A stretch of 57,094 nucleotides of DNA, from contig DGSP01000063.1 of NCBI GenBank assembly GCA_002393555.1, forward strand, positions 1 to 57,094, in the 5' to 3' direction. Below are positions 17,442-24,714 of the stretch, piece after piece. The position numbers were made by a program, and so were the translations under genes. The notes beneath the pieces were generated by a model. That model worked only from the letters and a program-made list of their open reading frames with translations. It ran no database searches and was not told where the DNA came from. Numbering within the stretch: the first letter of the stretch is position 1; every line of letters starts with the position of its first letter. This DNA is from Prevotellaceae bacterium UBA4359. GTDB lineage: Bacteria; Bacteroidota; Bacteroidia; Bacteroidales; Bacteroidaceae.

Positions 17442-18572
17442 GTGAAAATTGATGAAGATTTGAATGCGCAACTGTTGGAACTTGTGCGTTCTGCAATATG
17501 GGATAAGATGCCAGCGCAAGAAATGTTTCTTTCTTGTGACTGGCTTTCTCTTTTTCGCTTGGCAAAAGTGCAGACGGTAGCAGGGCTGATGGCCGATGCC
17601 GTGTCGAGACTTCCTTCTGAATGTCTGCCGCCGAAAGAGGTGCGCATGATGTTAATCGGTTATATGCAGCAAATTCAGAGGATGAATGAGGTGCATCGTA
17701 AGGTGATTAAGAAAGTATATGGTTTGCTAAAGGAAAATGGGACTGATGCTGTTTTCATGAAAGGATTGATAGTTGGCACTCGCTATCCCAATCCGATGCT
17801 CCGACAGTGTGGAGACATTGACTTTGTGGTGGCAAAAAAAGACTTTGAGAAGACGATCAAACTGTTGGAACGAATTGGGAAGGTGGATTATGAATTGATA
17901 CATGAGCATCATGGCATGGCATTTGTGGATGGAGTGACTTTGGAGCCTCACTATAAGGTGCATAATTACCAACACCCCAAGAATGACAAGGCGATGCAAG
18001 GAATGTTTGAAGAGGTCTTCCCAACGAAACTAAAATACATCGACATTGATAGTGAACCGATTCCTGTTTTTCCTGAATCTTTCGAGAGTGTATTCCTCAT
18101 TAGCCACATGGTGAATCATGTCTATGAAGAAGGGCTTGGATTAAGACAGGTGATAGACTATGCGATGTTCGTCCACAAGGCTTGCGGGAAAATTGACCCG
18201 AAGCGTCACAAAGAATATCTCCGGTGCATGCACATGGAGAGAGCGCATCGCATCTTTGTGAGAATTTGTGAAAAATATTTGGGATTGTCCCCTGACATTT
18301 GGAGTTTTCAATATACTGACAAAGAGATGGCCTTTGCAGACCTGATGATGAAGGATATCATGCAAGTCGGGAACTTCGGACGCGGGGAATATGTTTTTCA
18401 CCGTGATGGAATGTGGGGCGATTTCCAAAACTATTGCTGGGTCACCAAACGAGCCTTGCAATTAGGCTACCTTTGTCCAACCGAAGCCTACATGTGGCCT
18501 ATCAGCAAAATGGGCCGATATTGGGAAAAGAAAAAGCATAAAAGTGAGAATCAGCATATCAAGCCGCAATAA
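17442..18572 (+). CDS. Uncharacterised nucleotidyltransferase family protein (PF14907-like)
   Basis: A 376-residue protein with a minimal nucleotidyltransferase fold. VFMKGLIVGTRYPNPMLRQ leads to the metal-binding GDIDFVV near residue 126, and HHGMAFVDGVTLEPHYKVH follows. Proteins of this group occur in polysaccharide and natural-product clusters, but no reaction is established. The start is a GTG; no in-frame ATG with a better position is visible upstream. It is the last gene of the plus-strand polysaccharide block before the repeat-rich gap. Confidence 0.72.
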   Translation: MKIDEDLNAQLLELVRSAIWDKMPAQEMFLSCDWLSLFRLAKVQTVAGLMADAVSRLPSECLPPKEVRMMLIGYMQQIQRMNEVHRKVIKKVYGLLKENGTDAVFMKGLIVGTRYPNPMLRQCGDIDFVVAKKDFEKTIKLLERIGKVDYELIHEHHGMAFVDGVTLEPHYKVHNYQHPKNDKAMQGMFEEVFPTKLKYIDIDSEPIPVFPESFESVFLISHMVNHVYEEGLGLRQVIDYAMFVHKACGKIDPKRHKEYLRCMHMERAHRIFVRICEKYLGLSPDIWSFQYTDKEMAFADLMMKDIMQVGNFGRGEYVFHRDGMWGDFQNYCWVTKRALQLGYLCPTEAYMWPISKMGRYWEKKKHKSENQHIKPQ

Positions 18573-18641
18573 TCACAAAATTCTCACTGAAATCGTGGAT
18601 GCACAATGCTTCGTAACCATCTTCCATACTCCTTCCATTGC

Positions 18642-18710
18642 AGTAATTACGACAACAGCACAACCGTAATTACCCCACCGACGTAGCCGTAATTACGGCA
18701 ACGACAGTGA
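18642..18710. repeat. 23-nt tandem array, CGTAATTAC family (three units)
   Basis: Units start at 18642, 18665 and 18688, a pitch of exactly 23 nt. All carry GTAATTAC followed by a variable AC/CG-rich tail. Unit 3 begins with the perfect palindrome CGTAATTACG. The same family recurs at 44310-44378. Confidence 0.8.
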
Positions 18711-18722
18711 GAATTGTTCGCA

Positions 18723-18848
18723 ATGCGGTGGAAGGAACATACAGGTTCCATTCCTCCGAAAATACAAACACGAATCTCACAAATCTGCACGAATGAAAGT
18801 CTTTTAACAAAGTTCATTCGTGCAGATTTGTGAGATTCGTGTTTGTAT
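18723..18848. repeat. 126-nt repeat element, left copy, with 36-bp hairpin
   Basis: The element has a 39-nt head (18723-18761, itself holding an imperfect inverted pair GGAAGGAAC/GTTCCATTCC) and an 87-nt perfect hairpin (18762-18848). The hairpin arms are 36 nt each and fully complementary; the 15-nt loop reads AGTCTTTTAACAAAG. A second copy in the same head orientation is at 20519-20644, after the ATPase gene. Confidence 0.92.
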
Positions 18849-18914
18849 AACCGTTTTTTATGTGTTTTTGAAGATAAGATGTTTTTCTCATTTGCGAAAA
18901 ATCACACGAAAGAC

Positions 18915-18945
18915 TTTGTGGTATCAGATGAATGGTGTATCTTTG
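18915..18945 (+). promoter_or_regulatory. Bacteroidetes-type promoter for the ATPase gene
   Basis: A -33 TTTG at 18915-18918 and a -7 TATCTTTG at 18938-18945 are separated by 19 nt, matching the TTTG-N19-TAnnTTTG consensus. The box lies inside the segment bounded by the two 126-nt repeats, so the unit would carry its own promoter. Confidence 0.7.
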
Positions 18946-18962
18946 CAAGTGAATAAAGAGTG

Positions 18963-20513
18963 ATGAGCATGAAATACCCCATTGGAATACAGAATTTTGG
19001 AGAGATTCGTCGGGACGGTTATGCCTACGTGGACAAGACGGCCTTGATGTATAAGTTGGTGTCGGAAGGGAAATATTACTTTCTCTCCCGTCCTCGCCGA
19101 TTCGGCAAGTCGCTCTTCCTCTCCACGCTGGAAGCGTATTTCGAGGGGCAGAAGGAACTCTTTGAGGGGCTGGCTGTGAGCCTGTTGGAGAAGGAATGGG
19201 TGAAGCATCCCATCCTGCATCTGGACCTGAACGCAGCGAAATACGACACGGCAGAAGCACTGTACAATATGCTGGACGATTTTCTTGCCAAAGAAGAAGA
19301 CAAATATGGAAGAGCCGAGACGGAACGCAGTTTTGGATTGCGTTTCATGGGCGTGATTCGCCGTGCCTTCGAAAAGACGGGATGCCGTGTGGTTATTCTG
19401 ATTGATGAGTATGACAAACCCATGCTCCAAGCCATCGGCAATGATGCCCTGCAGACCGAATATCGCAACACGCTCAAAGCATTTTATGGTGCGCTCAAGT
19501 CGTGCGACCGCTACATCCGTTTCGCCTTCCTCACAGGGGTGACGAAATTCGGCAAGGTGAGTGTGTTCAGCGACCTGAACAACTTGGAGGACATTTCTCC
19601 CTTGCCTCAATACAGCACCATCTGCGGCATCAGCGAGGAGGAACTGCACCGAGACTTTGACGAAGGTGTAGAACAACTCGCCGAGGCCAGCAGCATGACG
19701 AAGGATGAATGTTATGAGCGGCTGAAGCAGGACTTCGACGGCTACCACTTCTGCATGGACAGCCCCGGCATGTACAATCCTTTCAGTCTGCTCAACACGC
19801 TCAAGAACAAGGTGTTCCGCGACTACTGGTTCGAGACGGGCACACCCTCCTTCCTCGTTTATCAACTGAAGAAGACGGGCTACCCTCTGGAGAGCATGAC
19901 CACCGAGGAACTCTCCACCGACACGCTCAACAGCATCGACATCATGGACGAGAACCCCTTGCCGCTGCTCTACCAGAGCGGCTACCTCACGCTGAAGAGT
20001 TATGACAGCCGGTTTGACGAATACCAGTTGGGCTTTCCCAACCGCGAGGTGGAGCAGGGTTTCATCAAGTACCTCTATCCCTTCTACACGCCGAAAGTAC
20101 AAGACAAGGGAACGTTCTCCATCGCCAGATTCGTGAAGGACATTGAGAAGGGCAAGGCCGAGGACTTCATGCGCCGTCTGGAGAACTTCTTTGCCAACGG
20201 CGACTATCAGGTGATGGGCAACATGGAACTGTATTTCCAGAACACGCTCTATGTGTTCTTCCGTCTGATGGGTTTCTACGTGGAGGTGGAACGCCACACC
20301 ACCGACGGTCGCATGGACATTCTCATGCAGACTTCTCAATACATCTATATATTGGAATTGAAACTTGACAAGAGTGCCGATGAGGCTTTGGCACAGATAG
20401 AGGCAAAAGGCTATGCCAAGCCCTTTGCTGATGATGCCCGCCACCTCTTCAAGATTGGCATCAACTTCTCCACTTCCACCCGTCGCATCGGCGACTGGAA
20501 GATTGTGGAATAG
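18963..20513 (+). CDS. AAA-ATPase-like protein with C-terminal PD-(D/E)XK nuclease-like domain
   Basis: A 516-residue protein of the widespread AAA-ATPase_like/PDDEXK_9 family, multicopy in many Bacteroidetes. Its function is not established. A P-loop-like motif (RPRRFGKSLFLSTL) lies near residues 37-50, Walker B VVILIDEYDKPML near 145, and a nuclease-like core (GRMDIL then ILELKLD, with an ExK) near 448-470. ATG at 18963 was chosen; the GTG at 18960 and ATG at 18969 are alternatives. A consensus promoter lies just upstream. The gene is bracketed by 126-nt direct repeats, and its stop is 5 nt from the right copy. G+C is clearly higher than in the polysaccharide genes to its left. Confidence 0.88.
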   Translation: MSMKYPIGIQNFGEIRRDGYAYVDKTALMYKLVSEGKYYFLSRPRRFGKSLFLSTLEAYFEGQKELFEGLAVSLLEKEWVKHPILHLDLNAAKYDTAEALYNMLDDFLAKEEDKYGRAETERSFGLRFMGVIRRAFEKTGCRVVILIDEYDKPMLQAIGNDALQTEYRNTLKAFYGALKSCDRYIRFAFLTGVTKFGKVSVFSDLNNLEDISPLPQYSTICGISEEELHRDFDEGVEQLAEASSMTKDECYERLKQDFDGYHFCMDSPGMYNPFSLLNTLKNKVFRDYWFETGTPSFLVYQLKKTGYPLESMTTEELSTDTLNSIDIMDENPLPLLYQSGYLTLKSYDSRFDEYQLGFPNREVEQGFIKYLYPFYTPKVQDKGTFSIARFVKDIEKGKAEDFMRRLENFFANGDYQVMGNMELYFQNTLYVFFRLMGFYVEVERHTTDGRMDILMQTSQYIYILELKLDKSADEALAQIEAKGYAKPFADDARHLFKIGINFSTSTRRIGDWKIVE

Positions 20514-20518
20514 CCTCT

Positions 20519-20644
20519 ATGCGGTGGAAGGAACATGCTAGTTCTATTCCTCCGAAAATACAAACACGAATCTCACAAATCTGCACGAATGAACGTTGTT
20601 AAAAGACTTTCATTCGTGCAGATTTGTGAGATTCGTGTTTGTAT
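20519..20644. repeat. 126-nt repeat element, right copy, with 36-bp hairpin
   Basis: The head is at 20519-20557 and the perfect 36-bp-stem hairpin at 20558-20644. The arms are identical to those of the left copy. The 15-nt loop reads CGTTGTTAAAAGACT, which is the reverse complement of the left loop except at one position. It lies between the convergent ATPase and guaA genes and could also stop transcription from both sides. Confidence 0.92.
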
Positions 20645-20665
20645 AATAAAAAAACCTTAGTGGGA

Positions 20666-22273
20666 TTATTCCCACTCAATCGTTGCTGGCGGTTTGGAGG
20701 ACACGTCATAGCAAACGCGGTTGATGCCACGCACGTTGCGGATGATTTGGTTGCTGACTTCGGCCAGGAACTCGTAAGGGAGTTTGGCCCAGTCAGCCGT
20801 CATGGCATCGGAAGAGGTGACGGCACGGAGGGCTACGGGGTTCTCGTAGGTGCGCTCGTCACCCATTACTCCGACCGACTTCACGTCGGAGAGGAGGATG
20901 GCACCAGCCTGCCATATCTGGTCATAGAGCGACACTTCTATCTCTCCATCTTTCATGTCGGCAGGCACTCCAGCGGCCAAAACCTTTCGGGCTTCTTCAC
21001 CAGAGAGTTTCACCTTCCAATTGCGCAAGCCACGAATGAAGATGTCATCTGCTTCCTGCAACACACGCACCTTCTCGGGAGTGATGTCGCCCAAGATGCG
21101 GACGGCCAACCCAGGGCCAGGGAAGGGATGACGGGTGATGAGGTGTTCGGGCATCTGGAGTTGGCGACCCACACGCCGCACTTCGTCCTTGAAGAGCCAC
21201 TTGAGGGGTTCGCAAAGTTTCAAACCCATCTTTTCGGGCAGACCTCCCACATTGTGGTGGCTCTTGATGACTTTTCCGGTGATGTTGAGCGACTCAATGC
21301 GATCGGGATAGATGGTACCTTGTGCCAGCCACTTGGCTCCTTCTATCTTTTTGGCTTCGGCCTCAAACACGTCAATAAATCCTGCACCAATAATTTTGCG
21401 TTTCCGTTCGGGTTCGCTCACTCCAGCCAGTTCACGATAGAATTTTTCGGATGCATCTACACCTACAACATTGAGGCCCAAGCACTCGTAATCACGTAAC
21501 ACATCGGTGAACTCATTCTTGCGCAGCAGGCCATTGTTGACGAAGATGCAGGTGAGGTTCTGGCCGATGGCACGGTTGAGCAACACGGCTGCTACTGAAG
21601 AATCGACGCCGCCGGAAAGGCCGAGGATGACCTTGTCGTGTCCCACCTGCTGACGGAGTTCTGCCACCGTTTGGTCAACGAAAGAGGCTGGTGACCAATC
21701 TTGCTTTCCGCCACAAATATCCACTACAAAGTTCTTGAGGAGTTGTGTGCCGTCGATGCTGTGGAACACTTCGGGATGATACTGCACACCCCAAATCTGC
21801 TCATTGTTGGCTGCATAGGCAGCATACTTGACCGTAGCGGTCGAAGCGATGCAACGGAAGCCTTCGGGCAGACGGGTGATGGTGTCGCCATGCGACATCC
21901 ACACTTGACTCTGCTCCGCAAAACCCTTCAGGAGCGGATTGCCTTCCTCCATCCATTCGAGATTGGCACGGCCATATTCGCGTGTGCCTTCTGGTTCCAC
22001 CTTGCCACCAAATGTGTGTGCCATCAACTGGGCACCATAGCAGATGCCAAGGATGGGATACTTGCCACGAATCTGTGAAAAGTCGAGTTTGAAGGCACGT
22101 TCCTCATACACGCTATAGGGCGAGCCTGAGAGAATCACGCCAATCACATCGGGGTCGTTCTGCGGAAACTTGTTGTAAGGCATAATTTCGCAAAACGTGT
22201 TCAACTCGCGCACACGGCGACCGATGAGTTGAGTGGTTTGCGAACCAAAGTCCAAAATGATAATTTTCTGCAT
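20666..22273 (-). CDS. guaA: GMP synthase (glutamine-hydrolysing)
   Basis: Converts XMP to GMP with glutamine and ATP in purine synthesis. The class I glutamine amidotransferase domain has its Cys nucleophile in GICYGAQL (Cys78) and the His/Glu pair in QYHPEVF (His166, Glu168). The ATP-pyrophosphatase P-loop is LGLSGGVDSS near 218-227, and the dimerisation domain ends ATIEWE. The start was set at MQKIIILDFGSQ, giving 535 residues; frame upstream of it is non-coding. A TACATTTG box upstream suggests its own promoter. Confidence 0.95.
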   Translation of the reverse strand: MQKIIILDFGSQTTQLIGRRVRELNTFCEIMPYNKFPQNDPDVIGVILSGSPYSVYEERAFKLDFSQIRGKYPILGICYGAQLMAHTFGGKVEPEGTREYGRANLEWMEEGNPLLKGFAEQSQVWMSHGDTITRLPEGFRCIASTATVKYAAYAANNEQIWGVQYHPEVFHSIDGTQLLKNFVVDICGGKQDWSPASFVDQTVAELRQQVGHDKVILGLSGGVDSSVAAVLLNRAIGQNLTCIFVNNGLLRKNEFTDVLRDYECLGLNVVGVDASEKFYRELAGVSEPERKRKIIGAGFIDVFEAEAKKIEGAKWLAQGTIYPDRIESLNITGKVIKSHHNVGGLPEKMGLKLCEPLKWLFKDEVRRVGRQLQMPEHLITRHPFPGPGLAVRILGDITPEKVRVLQEADDIFIRGLRNWKVKLSGEEARKVLAAGVPADMKDGEIEVSLYDQIWQAGAILLSDVKSVGVMGDERTYENPVALRAVTSSDAMTADWAKLPYEFLAEVSNQIIRNVRGINRVCYDVSSKPPATIEWE

Positions 22274-22308
22274 ATAATATAAATATGTGTAATTGCGATT
22301 AGAAAGTG

Positions 22309-22316
22309 CAAATGTA
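22309..22316 (-). promoter_or_regulatory. Possible -7 box for guaA
   Basis: On the minus strand the sequence reads TACATTTG, fitting TAnnTTTG, about 35 nt upstream of the guaA start. A -33 box is weak (TTG at about 17 nt spacing). Confidence 0.4.
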
Positions 22317-22403
22317 CATAAAAATCTTGACATCAAGGCGCGCCACCTGAAAAAAAGTTGTTGCCGCAATAAATTATCGGCCACAAAGCCTTTTCTCTTT
22401 CTT

Positions 22404-23132
22404 CTATTGCAAAAATTCTTCGGCTTTGGCGATGGTGTCGAGTTTGCCCACATCGAGCAAATGGAGTTGGGGATCGAAGTGGCAACGGATGGGTTCTTTG
22501 TGACAGATGGAGAGGTAAAAATCAATGATAGAGAATTTACCTTGCCAAGAATCCATGAGCGGAAGGAGTGAAGGTTGGAAGACTTGGATGCCAGCAAAGG
22601 CCAAACCATGCACCGGGCGTTCTTTAATGTCGGGATAAGGAGAGCGGATTTCTCCTGTGGCTTTGTTGGTCCATCCTACAAGACGGTTTTCTGCATCGTC
22701 GAAGAGAAGGTAACGTTGGGTCTTACGGTCAGACACAAGGAGGGTCGTTGCATCGGTAGTGAGTCCTTCGTTGTAAAGGGAGAGAAGGTCTGCATTGGAC
22801 AGAATATCAACGTTATGAACGAGAATGGGAGTGTCATCGGGGAAGAGGCGGGCGGCTTTCTTCAGTCCTCCACCTGTCTCCAAAAGCATGTCTGTCTCAT
22901 CGCTGAACTGAATGTCGATGCCGAAATGATGGTTGGCTTGGACAAAGTCGATGATTTGCCCTGCAAAATGATGGACATTGATGACGATGTGGTCAACACC
23001 AATAGATTTGAGCCGCTCGATAAGGATTTGCACGAGGGGCTTTCCACAGACAGGCACCATTGCTTTGGGCATAGTGTCGGTGAGAGGTTTGAGACGTGTG
23101 CCAAGTCCGGCAGCGAAAATGAGGGCGTTCAT
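22404..23132 (-). CDS. MurU-like sugar-1-phosphate nucleotidyltransferase
   Basis: Nucleotidyltransferase of 242 residues starting NALIFAAGLGTRLKPLTDTM, with the Lys of PKAMVPVCGKPL and the metal-binding VHNVDIL near residue 107. This matches MurU, which makes UDP-MurNAc from MurNAc-1-phosphate in the recycling pathway that bypasses de novo fosfomycin-sensitive steps. The preceding gene encodes an AmgK-like sugar kinase, the usual partner of MurU, 18 nt upstream. Pathway and specificity are inferred from that pairing. Confidence 0.8.
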   Translation of the reverse strand: MNALIFAAGLGTRLKPLTDTMPKAMVPVCGKPLVQILIERLKSIGVDHIVINVHHFAGQIIDFVQANHHFGIDIQFSDETDMLLETGGGLKKAARLFPDDTPILVHNVDILSNADLLSLYNEGLTTDATTLLVSDRKTQRYLLFDDAENRLVGWTNKATGEIRSPYPDIKERPVHGLAFAGIQVFQPSLLPLMDSWQGKFSIIDFYLSICHKEPIRCHFDPQLHLLDVGKLDTIAKAEEFLQ

Positions 23133-23177
23133 GGAGTTGAGTGTTAAGAGTTAAGAGTTGGGAGTTAAGAGTTGAGT
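23133..23177. repeat. 7-nt tandem repeat spanning a gene end
   Basis: Copies of GAGTTAA and its variants (GAGTTGA, GAGTTGG) follow each other at 7-nt pitch. The array fills the 18-nt gap before the MurU-like gene and supplies the last residues (about QLLTPNS) and stop codon of the kinase-RapZ fusion. Confidence 0.75.
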
Positions 23178-24710
23178 GATGCCTTGTTCGCGATGGCAGA
23201 TGTGCACCTCCACTCCAAACTTCTCATGGATGTGTTCTGCCACATGCTGAGCCGAATAGACGGAACGGTGGCGACCACCAGTGCAGCCGAAAGAAATCTG
23301 GAGGTTGGTAAAACCACGTTCGATGAAACGGGCCACGTGGAAATCGACGAGTTTGTAGATGCTATCGAGAAATGTTAGGATTTCGCCGTCTGCTTCAAGG
23401 AAGTCGATGACTGGCTGGTCAAGGCCCGTGAGAGGTTTGTATTCGGCATAACGACCAGGGTTGTGGGTGCTACGGCAGTCAAAGACATAGCCTCCTCCGT
23501 TACCTGACTCGTCGGCAGGAATGCCACGTTTGAAAGAGAAGGAGAAAATACGAACAATAAGCCTTCCTCCCTGACTCTCCCTAACTCCACCAATGACGGG
23601 GAAGGAATCATGCAGGATGTAAGTCTGGTCGTTTTGGAGATAGGCTTCCACTTTAGCACGTTTAGCGGCTGCTACTGCCCTACTCTGCTCATCCTTCTCA
23701 TTTTGAGCAATGAGACTGAGGGCGATGTCTTTCAAGTATGGATAAGAATCGCAAGTGCCCAATGCCACTTCCTTGGACAGATTGGCGATAGCAAGAGGAA
23801 TGCTGTTGATGAAGTATTCTTTTTTCTCCCAAAGTCCCCGATAGCCATAAGCACCTAACACTTGGAGAATACGAAAGAGGACAAAGAGGTGAAGTTGGGG
23901 CAGAAAGTCGGCTTTTGACAAAGGTCTGAAAGGCTGCAAGGCTTTCAAGTATTCGTCAATCAACTGGTCGCGCAAAGTATCGGAGAACTTGGCTGATGAT
24001 TGCCACAGGAAGGAAGCCACATCGTAGAAGATAGGGCCACGGCGACCACCTTGGAAATCGATGAAATAAGGTTTCCCCTCTTTCAGCATGACGTTACGTG
24101 ACTGGAAGTCGCGATAAAGGAAGGTGTTATCCTGTTCAATCAAAAGGTCATCAGTCAAACGTTCAAAGTCTTGCTGGAGTTTGAACTCATTGAACTCGAT
24201 GCCACGTAATTTGAGAAAGCAGTACTTGAAGTAGTTAAGGTCAAACATGACGTTGGTTCTATCCATCTCCTGCTGGGGATAGCAATGAGAAAATGCTTCG
24301 TCGGCCTTGTTGTTACCTACCGTTGAGAACTGAAACTGCGGAAGACACTGAATAGTCTGACGCAGAACGGCTACGACATCAGCATTGTAGGTTCCATCCG
24401 CATTGCGTCCAGCCGCCATGTAGTTGTAGAGGGATATGTCGCCACAGTCTTCTTGCAAATAGACCATTCTGTCAGCCGACACAGCCAAGAGTGCCGGCAC
24501 TGGAAGTCCACATTTCCCGAAGAAACCATCCCATGAGATGAAGGCCTCGTTCTCCTCAGGATGGGTACCGATGACGGCGATAATTGGGGGCTGGCTCTCC
24601 TCTCCACCAACTCGATAGTAGCGACGATTGCTGCCTGCACCGGCCAAGGGGGTGATGTTCTTGGGAGCATAGCCTGTCAGTTGCTTGTATAGTTGAGTTA
24701 TTCTTTCCAT
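23151..24710 (-). CDS. AmgK-like sugar kinase fused to RapZ C-terminal domain
   Basis: Two-domain protein of 519 residues. Residues 1-340 are an aminoglycoside-phosphotransferase-type kinase: LAGAGSNRRYYRV nucleotide loop, catalytic FLYRDFQSRNVML near 200, and metal-binding FIDFQGGRRGP. The kinase resembles AmgK, which phosphorylates MurNAc/GlcNAc at C1. From about residue 380 the RapZ C-terminal domain follows, with its hallmark ISFGCTGGRHRSVYSAQHVA and the conserved CHRE. In E. coli that domain binds glucosamine-6-phosphate and delivers RNAs to RNase E. The MurU-like gene follows directly. The last residues and stop come from a 7-nt repeat. Confidence 0.85.
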   Translation of the reverse strand: MERITQLYKQLTGYAPKNITPLAGAGSNRRYYRVGGEESQPPIIAVIGTHPEENEAFISWDGFFGKCGLPVPALLAVSADRMVYLQEDCGDISLYNYMAAGRNADGTYNADVVAVLRQTIQCLPQFQFSTVGNNKADEAFSHCYPQQEMDRTNVMFDLNYFKYCFLKLRGIEFNEFKLQQDFERLTDDLLIEQDNTFLYRDFQSRNVMLKEGKPYFIDFQGGRRGPIFYDVASFLWQSSAKFSDTLRDQLIDEYLKALQPFRPLSKADFLPQLHLFVLFRILQVLGAYGYRGLWEKKEYFINSIPLAIANLSKEVALGTCDSYPYLKDIALSLIAQNEKDEQSRAVAAAKRAKVEAYLQNDQTYILHDSFPVIGGVRESQGGRLIVRIFSFSFKRGIPADESGNGGGYVFDCRSTHNPGRYAEYKPLTGLDQPVIDFLEADGEILTFLDSIYKLVDFHVARFIERGFTNLQISFGCTGGRHRSVYSAQHVAEHIHEKFGVEVHICHREQGITQLLTPNS

Positions 24711-24714
24711 CGTA

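Larger units (their letters stand above)
18573..18962. other. Gene-free gap with two repeat classes and a promoter
   Basis: No gene is seen. From left to right it holds a 23-nt tandem array (18642-18710), the 126-nt element A with its hairpin (18723-18848), and a TTTG/TAtcTTTG promoter for the ATPase gene (18915-18945). Confidence 0.75.

Noticed and set aside
18924..20444. 506-codon open frame antisense to the ATPase gene
   Set aside because: It mirrors the codon bias of the sense gene, has no family motif, and no minus-strand promoter. The sense frame has Walker and nuclease-like motifs.
18723..20644. Classical insertion sequence or composite transposon
   Set aside because: No transposase motif (DDE, HUH, serine or tyrosine recombinase) was seen in the enclosed gene, and no target-site duplication could be recognised.
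22274..22609. N-terminal extension of guaA
   Set aside because: The extra 112 residues overlap the MurU-like gene and the guaA promoter box, and GMP synthases begin at the MQKIIILDFGSQ start.
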